Made by a program: the position numbers and the translations under genes
Notes under the pieces: model-generated
Databases searched by the model: none
The model's input: the letters and a program-made list of their open reading frames with translations, nothing else
Told to the model about the DNA's origin: nothing
Shown: piece by piece, positions 43,731 through 54,489 of the stretch
Numbering within the stretch: position 1 is the first letter of the stretch
How the letters are laid out: each line of letters begins with the position of its first letter
Source of the DNA: Lumbricus rubellus
Lineage: Eukaryota > Annelida > Clitellata > Crassiclitellata > Lumbricidae
DNA length: 64,000 bases
Direction of reading: 5' to 3'
Assembly (NCBI GenBank): GCA_945859605.1
Contig: OX243815.1
Location: 44,202,237 to 44,266,236 of the forward strand

Positions 43731-44544
43731 TAGGGTTACCATGCGTCCGGGTTTCCCCGGACATGTCCTCTTTTTTGGCCTCTGTCCGGGGCGTCCGGGT
43801 TGCTTTCGAGAAATATGGCTTTTGTCCGGGTTTTCCCCCGCCTGTTCCCTGATCGATCGATCTTACCTAATTTTCAGGAAAGTAAGTCCTTTCCGTGTTA
43901 TATACTATTCAGTTCCGTGAACTAAAGGCGCGTTCCAGCAATATTTGGGTCAATGGTATGGTCCGTATGGATACCATTGGACTTCCGGTTCCTGAGGCGG
44001 TTTTTTCAAACGCATAAATATAACAGTAGGTAGGCCTACACTGTACAATGTACTTAATGATAATGGTAAATAAAAATATAATAATTAATATATTCAAATT
44101 CACGAAAAAATTGAAAAAAGCCGAAATGCGAGTAGGCTATTTACAGACGCACTGAAAACCCAATGCACAGGTTTTCTCAGCAGTCAGCCTAACTTGTTGA
44201 AGGCCATGATCAGTTTTTGGGCTGAGCCCCAAGCTCAGTCTATGGTAAGCATTGCAAGTACATGTAAGTGCGTATACGTAAGAAATTCACTGTGTTGTTT
44301 CTGTGTACAGTCAGTGACAGACTGACAGTAATATATGTAATGTGTACTGAACTGAAGTACTGAACACTGACTCAATAAACCATCTACAATAAGAACAATA
44401 TTTTGTGTAGTTTGGTGTTACCTTTGTTGTACAACACTTGACATTGGTTTAGCACTATGAAACTAGGAGCGCGCTAAGAGATGGTAACCGGATTTTAACA
44501 TTTTGTGTGTCCTCTTTTTCATCTGAGCACTTATGGTAACCCTA
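43731..44544. mobile_element. Nested hAT-type element, 814 bp
   Basis: Perfect 12-bp ends TAGGGTTACCAT / ATGGTAACCCTA with an exact 8-bp duplication AGTGAGAA at 43723-43730 and 44545-44552. Subterminal sequences on both sides contain GTCCTCTTTTT. No conserved transposase motif is visible inside, so it is non-autonomous. It lies inside the element 42834-45271 and is therefore younger. Confidence 0.93.
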
Positions 44545-44617
44545 AGTGAGAACCTGCACCACCGCTCGTCCGTTTAAATGAAAAAACGATTACCACATTA
44601 TACATATAGTTACCCAC

Positions 44618-44851
44618 CTGAGATTCATCCAGATTTTCTACATTCGATTCAAAATCTATGATATCGTCGGGCAGTTCATCGTCCAACAGCGCGATCGAGC
44701 AACTCGTGCTCTCTGAAGTGACCACCACAGAGTCCAAAGTTAATGAAATGTCGGCAGAAGGTTCCTTTGTAACGCTAAACCTAGGCACAGATTCGTCTTC
44801 ATTTCTAGCCCTCTTTTTCGGTTTACTGAACATTTGTCTAATATCACTCAT
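44618..44851 (-). pseudogene. hAT transposase N-terminal exon
   Basis: Starts at an ATG (44851-44849): MSDIRQMFSKPKKRARNEDE, typical of hAT/ZMYM-type N-termini with a basic patch. An acidic Ser/Asp-rich linker follows, ending ENLDESQ after 78 codons. The exon closes at CAG|GTGGGTAA, a good donor, in phase 0. The zinc-finger and catalytic exons expected next are absent; the only other coding part is the C-terminal exon at 43090-43354. Confidence 0.75.
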
Positions 44852-45279
44852 TTTAGGTTATTCTTAACGAACACGCGAAAGTTCTGTAACCGACCGCGTG
44901 CGAATCAATCGCATGAAAGAAAGATTGACCGCAATGACCGGAACTTCCGGAAGAGCTTTAACGCAAATAAACCAACGATCCTAAATACATAGTTCATACC
45001 AAAGACTTACGAGCATGCCATTATTGACTAGATATATCATATATGAGCAAGTAAGTAAGTGTTGTGTGAGTAATAATTACTAACGCGAAAATATAATATT
45101 AATAAGTGAATCTTTAATTATGTCTAAGCAAATAACTTGAAATAAGTGAGCAGTATGTAACACATTTTGCAATAAATTGGACGCAAAAATCTGGGGGGGG
45201 CAACTGGGGGGGCACGAGCTCAGCAAGGGGGGCAGCTGCCCCCCCTGGCCTCCTCTGTAGAGCCGCCACTGCCCCTATG

Positions 45280-46078
45280 TCACCGCCCATGGCATATGTA
45301 TGGGTGCGTTTGTGTGTATTTGTGTGTGTTTGCGTGTGCAAGTGTGCATGTATGTGAGTGCATGTATGTGTGTGTTTGTGTGTGCGCGTGTGGTTGTGGG
45401 TGGGGGTGGATGGGTGGATGGGTGGGTGGGTGTTTTCACCCAATATCCGTCTTGTTGGAAGTCCTGTGGTTCGTATACAAAGCGACGATGACTTGTAATC
45501 TGAAGAATCACAGCATCAGACAATATTTCATCGTTTCCACTACTTACCCATCAATATACACAGTTCAAAGTATTCACTCACCTACCAACATATATATATA
45601 TTATATATATATATTATATTATATATAAGCTTATATAATATATGTATATATGCATTGCATATATATATATATAAGTATATATGTAATATATAATATATTA
45701 TATATATAAAGTAGGCTATATAATATGCATAAGCATATAGATGTAAACAATGGTTGGTTCATTTCTCTTAGTTCAGTAAATATGTATGTGATGGTGGTGT
45801 AAAGTAGCGATACATCTCTGTCCGAATCCATTATGAATCCACTATGTTAGCTAACATCAGAGCACTGCATGCTGCTGCAGTTTCCCTATATTTACATGTG
45901 TATTATGTATATATGTGCTACACATACATGTACAGTACTAACAGGATATATATACTATACATACATACATAGAGTGCATATATAATTTATATATATATAC
46001 ATAGTTTTTAGATATATGTACGTTTTGCTATAAGGCATACTTGTTCCACATCCATTATAGGCCTATAATATTATATTA
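45280..46078. repeat. GT-type and AT-rich simple sequence between the two nests
   Basis: GT/GTGC and GGGTGGAT repeats at 45296-45435; TA-rich palindromic sequence at 45590-45720. No gene. Confidence 0.8.
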
Positions 46079-46555
46079 CCTATTGTAAAAGTAGAAGACG
46101 TCGAAATAGAAAACGTGGGAAGCTTCACCTACCTAGGCAGCAACTTCACATTCGATTTGGATGGCGAAACAGAAGTCAGGACCCGCCCAGGCCCGCCGAG
46201 AGGGGGGGCAGGGGGGGCAAATGCCCAGGGGCCCGGCGACTTTTAGGGGGCCCGGCTACACTGAAAATAAAAATTATAATTACTATTATTTATTATTATT
46301 TATTATATATTATTTTTTTAAAATTATTATTATCATTATTATATTTTGATATTATTTTAGGCCAATTATCATTATTAAACTGTCATTTAGGCTATAACCT
46401 AACGCACCCAAGCAAAACAGAATATTGCACTAAATCGCGTTACAGGAATGTCTGTTCAAAATAAATATCAAACAAACAAGTCTTCAGGTTTTTCTTGAAG
46501 ATTGATAAAGAAGATGATTTGCGCATAAAGCAATAATATTCTCTCGGGTCATAAG

Positions 46556-46993
46556 TAGGGCAGTCCCTAAATCACGAATTCACGGAAATCACGGAAACCG
46601 TGAATTTCGCCGTTTGCCGTGAATTTCGCCCTTTGCCGTGAATTTTGCCATTTGCCGTGATTTTCCGTGATTTTTCACATTTTCAGCACTTTTTTTGTAA
46701 AAACACGTTAAAAATGGTTGCGAAACACGTCAAAAATGGCGCCGACGACCAAAAACAGCGCGGAATGATTAAATTAATTTAAGAATTTTTGTTTTGGGGA
46801 GTGAAAGACGTTGCTGGCAAGTGAAGACCTATTTATAAATACTCATTTGTGCAACCATTTTAAAGGTGTTTTTACAAAAAAGTGCTGAAAATGTGAAAAA
46901 TCACGGAAAATCACGGCGCCGTGAATTTTTGGATTTTTGCAAAAGTATGCCGTGATTTTTTCACTTTTTGACCGTGATTTAGGGACTGCCCTA
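46556..46993. mobile_element. hAT-type foldback MITE, 438 bp
   Basis: Inverted ends TAGGGCAGTCCCTAAATCAC / GTGATTTAGGGACTGCCCTA, flanked by an exact 8-bp duplication GTCATAAG at 46548-46555 and 46994-47001. Inside, a second inverted pair of about 65 bp (46654-46722 with 46850-46915; CACATTTTCAGCACTTTTTT type) makes a long hairpin. No coding capacity. Confidence 0.94.
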
Positions 46994-47079
46994 GTCATAA
47001 GTTGATTGCTGGCGGCGGCGGGCCCAAAATTGAAATTATTATCGAAATTATAGAAAGGCTTGGTTTTGATGTTAACACT

Positions 47080-47212
47080 CTGCCATCAGAGTTTGTGAGT
47101 GTAATGAGGAAGTTGAAAGATCTTTCAGCAAGTTCAAGCAAATTAAAAGTAGATCTATTCAACGATCTGTCACGAAGCAAGACAGACTGAATGGTCTTGC
47201 AACTCTAGCAAT
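47080..47212 (+). pseudogene. hAT transposase C-terminal fragment, interrupted by a MITE
   Basis: The plus frame reads EEVERSFSKFKQIKSRS, then VTKQDRLNGLATLAI, matching the hAT dimerisation motif (CERSFSKLK.IK...S...RLNGLA.LAI) with Cys replaced by Val. The MITE at 47213 cuts the domain right after LAI. On the far side the frame resumes as LEIEYDLPK and a stop (47465 onwards). Upstream coding sequence is missing. Confidence 0.8.
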
Positions 47213-47464
47213 CAGTAGCGGCGCCAGATAGGTTAAGGGGCTAAGCCCCCCCCCCAAAATGCTATCGGTTTTTTACATGTAAGCCTTAAATATTTTCACG
47301 TTTAGCCCCCCCCCCCCTAAAAATGCGAGATTTCCATGAGATTTCGACCAAATGACTAAAAACGGTCGTCGGAAATTTTGGCGGATGGAAATTTGAAAAT
47401 GGAAAATTTCCTCCGCGAGGATTCTGCCCCCCCCCCCCAAACTGAAATCCTGGTGCCGCCACTG
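47213..47464. mobile_element. hAT-type MITE, 252 bp (same family as 7349-7599, inverted)
   Basis: Left end CAGTAGCGGCGCCAGATAGG; right end, inverted, CAGTGGCGGCACCAGGATTT followed by a long G run. Flanks CTAGCAAT and CTTGAAAT agree at 6 of 8 positions, a decayed hAT TSD. Length (252 against 251 bp), the GACGACCGTTTTT motif and the GGGGCTTAGCCCC end match the copy at 7349. Confidence 0.88.
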
Positions 47465-48296
47465 CTTGAAATAGAATATGATCTTCCAAAATAATTGACC
47501 AACGAGGATATTTGAAACAATTTTGCTGCAGTTAGGCCTAAATGTAGAAAAAAGCTCTTTGATTACCATAAATTAATTTTTTTATTCATAATATATATAG
47601 GCCTTTACATTTTTGTACATTCAACCCACACCTTTGTTATTTCTATATGTTTTATTTAAAGTTGCTCATAAAGCCTGAAGATAGTTTAGGGCCCGTGACT
47701 GCTCTGCCCAGGGGCCCGGAATTCCTGTCGGCGGGCCTGGACCCGCCTAGCAAGAGCATACACAGCCCTCAAATCGTTGGACAAAATATGGAGGAGCAGT
47801 ACCATCAAGATGACGACAAAAATGAAGGTCCTCAATACCACAATCTTCAGCACGGCGCTTTATGGCTGCGAGACATGGGTATACACCGCCTCGATAAAAA
47901 GAAGGATCCTGGCATTTGAGAACAAATGTTACAGAAAGATCCTAAGAATAAAATGGACGCAGAAAATAACCAACGAAGAGATATTTCAGCGAGTGGACGG
48001 AGCAGAAACAATCTTACAAAAAGCCATGAGGCGCAAACTGGGGCTCTTCGGCCATATCGCCAGAATGACGGACGACAGAAAACTTAAGACTCTTGTTTTC
48101 GGAATAATGGACGGAACTAATAAGAGAGGCAGACCGCATCGGGAATGGAAGGAGGACATAGAGGACTGGTGCGATGACTCACTACAAAAGCTGTTCCACC
48201 TGGCGCAGGACAGAAATTATTGGAAGAAGAAGACGAAGTTGACATTGGACACCTACGAGCATTCGGCTCATGGCGAATGATGATGATGATGAATAT

Positions 48297-48590
48297 TAAA
48301 TTTATTTAGCATCCTAGTGCTATATACAATACATGCATACATGCTATGTCGTATGTATATTTTATATATATTTATATATAATGATATATATATATGATGT
48401 ATATAAGCACAAGTGTATGGATGTACAATGTACATTGTACACTGTGTACAGTTAATATTTGCATGGCATGCATTGAGTGAATTCGAGTTTGAAATGAATA
48501 TGGCAAAGGTTGAGAAGTCTTTGAGCGATTTAAGCTTATCCATCTGTTGGGCTACCAACGCCAAAGCCAATTTTCGTCTGTGATGCCTAT
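48297..48590. other. Unique AT-rich DNA
   Basis: TA-rich segment at 48355-48400; no gene. Confidence 0.45.
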
Positions 48591-48594
48591 TACT

Positions 48595-49204
48595 CTCTGT
48601 CTGTCTATCTGTCTGTCTGTCGGTTTGCGTCTCTCTGTCTTTCTCTAATTCTCTCTCTGTCTATTTCTGTTCTTCTTGACTTTCTCATTCTTTTCTCTTT
48701 TGATCACTTTCAATATATCACTCTCAATACATCGCTCACTCATCCACTCACTCACTCACTCACTCACTCACTCACTCACTCACTCACTCACTCACTCACT
48801 CACTCACTCTGTCTCTGTCTTTCAGCTCTTTCTGTATGTCTGTCTGTCTCTGTTTGTTTGTCTGTCTGTGTCTCACTTTCTTCCTCTGTCTCTGCATCTG
48901 TCTCTTTCTCTGTCTCTGTCTGTCAGCTTCTGTCACTCTGTGTCTCTGTGTCTCTGTCTCTTTGTTTCTCCCTCTGTCTTTCCCTGTGTCTCTCTCACGC
49001 TCTCTCTTTCTCATGCTCACTCTATCTCTTTTTCTCTACCTGTCTGTCTGCCTGTATGTGTCTGTGTCTGTATGTCTGTCTATCTCTCTCTTTCTGTCTT
49101 CCACGATTTATCTATCTCTGTCTAAAAAATCTTTTGCCATTTTTCTCTCCTTATATGTCTGTCTTTCGTTTGTTATATCTCTCCTTTGCTTCTCATCGCT
49201 TCTC

Positions 49205-49241
<37 letters not shown>

Positions 49242-49245
49242 GTTT
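48595..49245. repeat. CTGT/CT, (CACT)n and (TA)n microsatellites
   Basis: CACT array at 48731-48808, CT/CTGT before and after, TA array at 49208-49240. Confidence 0.95.
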
Positions 49246-49530
49246 CTACATGTATGTCTTCCTCTGTTCTTTTCTGTCGTCCTTTTATCCCCTTTCTCTG
49301 CTAATCTTTTACTTCATCGTGCTTTTCTACGCTTTCCTTATCTGCTTCATCTTTATGGCATAATATTGTTAGCGGTTGGCAACGATGGGTTTATGAAAAC
49401 ATGCCACAACAGTCACCATTCCCACCTCACCCCACTCTCCCCCACCACCTTATGACCATCATCAGCAGTACCAGCACAGTAGCTGTAGCATCACCGTAGG
49501 CTCTGTCCAACCCCACCCTACCCACCACCC
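49246..49530. other. Unique DNA
   Basis: No gene or element recognised. Confidence 0.4.
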
Positions 49531-49815
49531 ACGTGTGTTGGTGTGTGTGTTTGAGCGTGTGTGTCGGTGTGTGTCGGTGTGTGTCGTTGTGTGTGTCGGT
49601 GTGGGTATGGCGGTGTGAGTGTGTCGGTGTGTGTGTGTGCCAGTGTGTGTGTGTCCGTATGTGTGTGGGTGCGTGTGTCTATGCGTGCGCGTGCGCATGC
49701 GTGTATGTACAATGTGCATGTGTGAACATTAGCAGTTGACCAATCCAGACACATGCAGTACAATACGCGTTAGTGTCTGCGCATATGTATGGATGTACGT
49801 GTGCTTGTCTCTGAC

Positions 49816-49855
<40 letters not shown>
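49531..49855. repeat. GT/GTCG repeats and a (TA)n array
   Basis: GTGTGTCG-type repeats at 49531-49705; TA array at 49818-49853. Confidence 0.92.
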
Positions 49856-49857
<2 letters not shown>

Positions 49858-50360
49858 CGTCTGTTTAATATCTGTTTTTGGTGGACAGTTACATTATCGA
49901 TCGATGTGCATTGCCAAAGGCCATCGCAGCCAATAACATCAACTCATACATCAATATATATTTAGAAAATATATATATATATACACGACATACATCACAT
50001 ATTATATTAATGTATGTGTATGTATATATTGTATATATATATGTTGCTTAAGCATTCCTTTGCAATCCATGTTCCAGAAAAGGAATGAGAAGATGAGTGA
50101 TGGTTTTGCTTTGTCCGGCGTTGGTTTGAACTGTTGACCTTTGTAGAGAGCATCATCAATAATTCTCAACCGTATTTCATTGTTTTGTATTCTGTATCTT
50201 ATCAAGAATTGGTTAAGTGTTTGAAACATTCAATGAGGAGCAGTCATGAACAGTTTGGAACAAGTAGCCGTAATATTAAGATCTTTTTATATAGACTCTA
50301 TTCAATAATATCGTATATATACACTGGCGCTTCATTTTATTAATATTTATTCCTGTCGCC
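49856..50360. other. Unique AT-rich DNA
   Basis: No gene supported. Confidence 0.4.
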
Positions 50361-50369
50361 AACCCTTTT

Positions 50370-50540
50370 CACAACGAGCCAGCCTGCATGCTAACAAGCC
50401 AGCCAGTCAACAAGCCAGCCTTTCAGCCAGTAAGGCAACCATGCCCCAAAGCCAGTCAGCCAGTAATTCAGTCAGTCAGTCAATCAGTCAATCAAATCAG
50501 TCAGACAATCAGTCGGTCAGTCGGAAAGCCAGCCAGCTAT
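50370..50540. repeat. Degenerate CAGT/AGCC tetranucleotides
   Basis: AGCCAGTCA and CAGTCAATCA units, partly decayed. Confidence 0.75.
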
Positions 50541-50639
50541 TCCGACAGCCATTACATATTAAGCAGAAGTGCCTCGAGCAAGTCATAAAGCGCTCTAAGC
50601 GATGTATCTGTCTATGATTCCACTTCGCTGAGTCGAAAT

Positions 50640-50910
50640 CAGCCAAACGCTTACCATTAGGGTCTTGTCTCCATCCGCGCAAAAAGGAAACTTTCATTCG
50701 CCGCAACCATCCGCGATGAAACGTAGTCCCGCGGCGACGACCGCATCACACGCACCAGAATACGAGGTACATACGTCAGAGGCGAAACCGCCCAACGCAA
50801 TTTCCGGTTGGAACTTCCGCTTATCAGAACGAGGCGACGATAGTAGGCTCATGAAGATGACACTCTGCATGGGGGGCGTGGTCTCTCCACTACACTTGCT
50901 GTCTGCGTAA
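50640..50910 (+). other. CpG-rich patch with a small ORF
   Basis: GC- and CpG-enriched compared with its surroundings. From an ATG at 50716 an ORF begins MKRSPAATTASHAPEYE, with a possible weak donor GAG|GTACAT, and otherwise runs to a stop at 50910. No family is recognised. It could be a 5' exon or chance. Confidence 0.25.
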
Positions 50911-51762
50911 TCTGCACCTCACATCTCTCTCTGTCTCGTTGAGGAGTTTGGGGGAACCGTATCACTCTGGCACGAAGAGGCTCACGGACATGAGATCACT
51001 TCCCATGCACTGCATTCCCAAAGGTTGACTCAAGTCACTCAACCTTCTTTTCAGCAGATGGCGTTGGTAAAATTAGAGATGAGATGTTGCGGACGCCCTG
51101 CAGGCTGCCAGTCAGTTTAATTCGAATCCTGTAATAACTTGCAATCATTCGTTCATGCCGTGTTTGTCAGTTTGAAATTAAAAACGAAGATCTTACTGTA
51201 GCCTACTGTCTGTCTTTCTTTATTAAGTTTATTTCTAACCACAGAAAAAGGCTCGAATCTTCATGGTAGCAGTATACGACCAAAAGGAACCAAGAGGACT
51301 CCCTGAATTATATATCCAATTCGTTAGAGTACTCCTCACCTGCAAATGCAGACTGAAGTTTGAACAGTTACTAAGTATGGACCTCGAAGCAGCCCTTAAT
51401 TCAAAATTCATCATCAGTTCCTGGTGGCGATGGATACGAATAAATTACCTCCATTGTCTTTTATCAAGTCCAACGCTGACCGTTAATTAATGCCAGTCGA
51501 GATGACGTCATTCTCTCTTTTCTATCCAGCTTCGTTTTCGTCTGCTTTTGTTTCCTTTTTATTCGAAGCCAGCATGTAGTGGCTTCCTATTAGCCACCGT
51601 GCGAAGAGCAGTATAGAATTACTCATTCAATCAATGCTAAGCGCAAAGCATCAGCTTTTTTTGCTCTGCACGAGCTCTTTTACTGCTTTCCATTAATTCA
51701 GATTTTTCATTGTGACTTCATTCTATAGCCAGGCATCGACTCATATGTCTTGTGATTACGGT
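50911..51762. other. Unique DNA with one unrecognised ORF
   Basis: After a CCACAG acceptor-like site at 51245, a frame of about 80 codons (to 51490) reads KKARIFMVAVYDQKEPRGL and onwards. No motif or family is recognised and it may be chance. A perfect CRE TGACGTCA lies at 51503-51510. Confidence 0.25.
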
Positions 51763-51766
51763 TCCA

Positions 51767-52262
51767 TAGAAATCTTTGGAAATGATTAGATTAGCTATAG
51801 AAATCTTTGGAGATGAATAGATTAGCTATAGAAATCTTTGTAAATGATTAGATTAGCTATAGAAATCTTTTTAAATGATTATATTAGCTATAGAAATGTT
51901 TGGAAATGATTAGATTAGCTATAGAAATCTTTGGAGATGAATAGATTAGCTTTAGAAATCTTTGTAAATGATTAGATTAGCTATAGAAATCTTTGTAAAT
52001 GATTAGATTAGCTATAGAAATCTTTGTAAATGATTAGATTAGCTATAGAAATCTTTTTAAATGATTAAATTAGCTATAGAAATCTTTGGAGATGAATAGA
52101 TTAGCTATAGAAATCTTTGTAAATGATTAGATTAGCTATAGAAATCTTTGTAAATGATTAGATTAGCTATAGAAATCTTTGTAAATGATTAGATTAGCTA
52201 TAGAAATCTTTTTAAATGATTATATTAGCTATAGAGATCTTTGGAGATGATTGTATTAACTA
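51767..52262. repeat. 31-bp minisatellite, about 16 copies
   Basis: The unit contains GATTAGATTAGCTATAGAAA followed by TCTTTG(G/T)A(A/G)AT. Variants GGAGATGA and TTTAAATGATTA recur in blocks, indicating higher-order amplification. Confidence 0.96.
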
Positions 52263-52373
52263 CATTTAGTAATTGGAAAGTGAACTCGGCGATTGGCCTA
52301 AACTAACGGAACTCGTAGTTATAATCTAACTTCAAATTCGTACAACGTTAGGCTATACTTACTCTTTACCTAA

Positions 52374-52460
52374 ACACAGGGCACCGGCTTATTCAAGAGT
52401 GCTGCCTCAAGTCAAAGAGATCTTCCAGTGATGTCCACCGAGGGAAGAAGAACACAGTCC
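52374..52460 (-). repeat. Retroposon tail family B copy
   Basis: Contains GGGCACCGGCTTATTCAAGA and GTGCTGCCTCAAGTCA, parallel to 38855-38900. The minus frame upstream (RSFAFLAFSSSAKS...) could be the decayed C-terminus of its LINE. Confidence 0.5.
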
Positions 52461-52584
52461 GGTTGTTAGAGTGATCAGAAAGAGGAGGAAGAGAAATTAT
52501 TGCTGAGACGGATTTAGCTGAGGAAGAGAAAGCCAGGAATGCGAAGGATCGGATGGAATTTCTCTGTTGCTGGACCATCTGCCT

Positions 52585-52650
52585 GCAGCAACAATCTGCT
52601 GCTGCTGCTGCTGATGCTGCTGCTGCTGCTGGTGCTGCTGCTGGTGGTGG
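52585..52650. repeat. (CTG)n array
   Basis: CTGCTG with GATGCTG and GGTGCTG interruptions. Confidence 0.9.
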
Positions 52651-52775
52651 AACCGTCGGTCATCAGTCGATCGATTTAGGACTTAAGCAGCCATGTTCCC
52701 TCAAGCGGATCCCAATGACGGATCGCGTCCGTGACAGCACAGGCTGCAAGGAATGTGAGACTATTATGTGTATGC

Positions 52776-52897
52776 CTATGTGTTGTAAACGCCTGTGTAT
52801 TGTAAATGCCTGTGTATTGTAAATGCCTGTGTATTGTAAATGCCTGTGTATTGTAAATGCCTGTGTATTGTAAATGCCTATGTATTGTAAATGCCTA
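52776..52897. repeat. 17-bp tandem repeat, about 7 copies
   Basis: Unit TGTATTGTAAATGCCTG, nearly perfect. Confidence 0.95.
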
Positions 52898-52906
52898 TGT
52901 AAGTTT

Positions 52907-53582
52907 TTTATACTGATTTATCTTCATATTCCTCTTCGTATTATAACACTCCTACGATTCCTCTCTTGATTTTTTCCTGATTCCTCTCAAGATTTCTCTA
53001 ATAAATCTTCTTTTCATTCTTCTCCTTATTCCTCTTCTCATTCCTCTTCTCATTCCTCTTCTTATTTCCCTCCCCATTCCCCAATTAAATCCTCTCCTCG
53101 TTTCTGCCCAGATTCTTCTTCTCACTCTTCTACTCACTCTTCTCCTCATTCCTCTGATTAGTCCTGCAAATTCTCCTTCATTCCTCTCTTCATTCCTCTC
53201 CGTTCTTCTCCTCATTTCTCTCCACATTCCTCTATTTGATCGGACGGATAGAAGGACAGACTCTTATTCTGATTTATTTTCTTATTTCTCTTCGTATTAT
53301 ACTCCTACAATTCCTCTTTTGATTCCTTTTCTAACCCCTTCCCTGATTTCTTTAATCAATCTTCTTCTCATTCCTCTTCTCACTTCTCTCGTCGTTCCTC
53401 CATTAAATCATCTCCTCATTTCTGCCCAGATTCTTCTTCTCACTCTTCTACTCATCTTCTCATCATTCCTCTGATTGTTTGTCTACTCATTCCTCCCCAT
53501 TCATGTCAATTCTCCCCCCATTCCTCTCCTCATCTCTTCCCGTTCTTCTCCTCATTTCTCTCCACATTCCTCTATATGATCT
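52907..53582. repeat. Tandem duplication of an about 330-bp T/C-rich segment
   Basis: Two copies (about 52907-53240 and 53262-53582) share, in order, ATTCCTCTTCGTATTATA-like, ATTTCTGCCCAGATTCTTCT, CACTCTTCTACTCA and TTTCTCTCCACATTCCTCTA landmarks. Diverged by point changes and small indels. Confidence 0.85.
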
Positions 53583-53999
53583 TCTCTTCATTTCTGCTCT
53601 AATTCTTCTCCGCATTCCTCTGCTCTTTCTTCTCTTCCCGTTGATCCAAACCCAGCCACCATCCAATCCATTCCTCCAAATAACAACCAGCCCACTCGAC
53701 TACTTCTCGACTTTTATTACTATCGATGCATTGTTCCGTTGCACTTGCGCTATATAAATGCATGACCGGAAATCCATAAAAGTCGTCGACCGACCCTGCG
53801 TGCGGTTCCTGAACGTCCGGATCGTTGCGGATCTTCACCATCAACCGGATCCGATCCGTGAAGAAGGGGCAAAGACGCACTAATGGGGTATACGGCAAAG
53901 GCGCACTAAAGGGGTATACGGTAAAGTAGAGCTGCAGAGGGGTGCATGAGGAATGGCAGGAAGAGCATGATCCCGATTTCAGACGAGCTAATTATGTCA
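53583..53999. other. Unique DNA with a retroposon tail relic
   Basis: GCACTTGCGCTATATAAATG at 53740-53759 matches the LINE/SINE terminal motif. A GGGGTATACGG(C/T)AAAG direct repeat lies at 53884-53927. The minus frame across the region has no recognised family. Confidence 0.4.
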
Positions 54000-54009
54000 C
54001 GGCTTGTGC

Positions 54010-54360
54010 CTCGAAGTGGTGGAGGGAGGGAGTGAGAGAGGGAGGTATGGAGGGATGGTGGGAGGGAGGATGTAGGGAGGGAGGATGGAGGGAGGGAGGA
54101 AGGGAGGAAGGAAGGAAGGGAGAAACGGAGAAACGGAGAAACGGAGAAATGGAGAAAGGGAGAAAGGGAGAAAGGGAGAAAGGGGAAAAGGGAAAGGGGA
54201 AAGGGAAAAAGGAAAAAAGGGAAAAAGGGAAAAGGGAGGAAGGAAGGGATGAAGAGAGGAAGGGAGGAAGGGAGGGATGAAGGGAGAAAGGGAGGGCGGA
54301 AGGGAGAAAGGGAGGGCGGAAGGAAAGAAGGGAGGGGAGGAGGGAAAGAAGGACATGAGA
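54010..54360. repeat. Polypurine GGA/GAAA tract, about 350 bp
   Basis: GGAGGGAGG, GAGAAACG, GAGAAAGG and GGGAAAAG units; almost no pyrimidine on the plus strand. Confidence 0.95.
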
Positions 54361-54489
54361 GATGAAATGAACGACGGAGAGTCAAAAACAGCGACAAGGT
54401 TTTGAGTTTCTTTCCAGAGAGATTCCGATCGATTACCATAGCAACCAAGGTCAAACACGAATCAATTTCAAAATATCCAATTTTAAACA

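Larger units (their letters stand above)
42834..45271 (-). mobile_element. hAT DNA transposon with deleted core (outer element of a nest)
   Basis: The termini are 14-bp inverted repeats CAGTGGCGGCTCTA / TAGAGCCGCCACTG, flanked by an exact 8-bp duplication CCCCTATG at 42826-42833 and 45272-45279, the hallmark length for hAT. Long G/C runs lie just inside both ends. Transposase remnants read on the minus strand: an N-terminal exon at 44618-44851 and a C-terminal dimerisation exon at 43090-43354. The catalytic core between them is absent. A second hAT element (43731-44544) sits in the gap. The promoter side has a GGAACTTCCGGAAG ETS-type palindrome near 44940. Non-autonomous in its present state. 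Confidence 0.95.
46188..47739 (+). mobile_element. hAT element inserted in the RTE retrotransposon, itself hosting two MITEs
   Basis: Ends CAGGCCCGCCGA / TCGGCGGGCCTG, with an exact 8-bp duplication GACCCGCC at 46180-46187 and 47740-47747. Both subterminal regions contain CCCAGGGGCCCGG. Without its two inserts the element is about 0.85 kb. It encodes only the C-terminal hAT dimerisation region (47080-47212 plus a few codons after the second MITE). Non-autonomous. Confidence 0.93.
46079..48296 (+). mobile_element. 5'-truncated non-LTR retrotransposon (RTE-like), split by a hAT insertion
   Basis: Two pieces, 46079-46187 and 47748-48281, become one continuous frame when the inserted DNA and one 8-bp duplicate are ignored. 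The left piece has VGSFTYLGSNFTFDLDG. The right piece has ARAYTALKSLDKIW, FSTALYGCETWVYTAS, RKLGLFGHIARM and NKRGRPHREWKEDIEDW, then a stop. YLG...L.GCE.W...GH..RM...R.RGRP...W is the usual C-terminal region of RTE and related endonuclease-reverse transcriptases, downstream of the catalytic YADD. The 3' end is an (ATG)n run at 48278-48291, as RTE elements often have. The frame has no other lesion. Confidence 0.88.

Noticed and set aside
53599..53898. 99-codon minus frame as a host exon
   Set aside because: Part of it reads through the GCGCTATATAAAT retroposon tail; no splice sites or family recognised.
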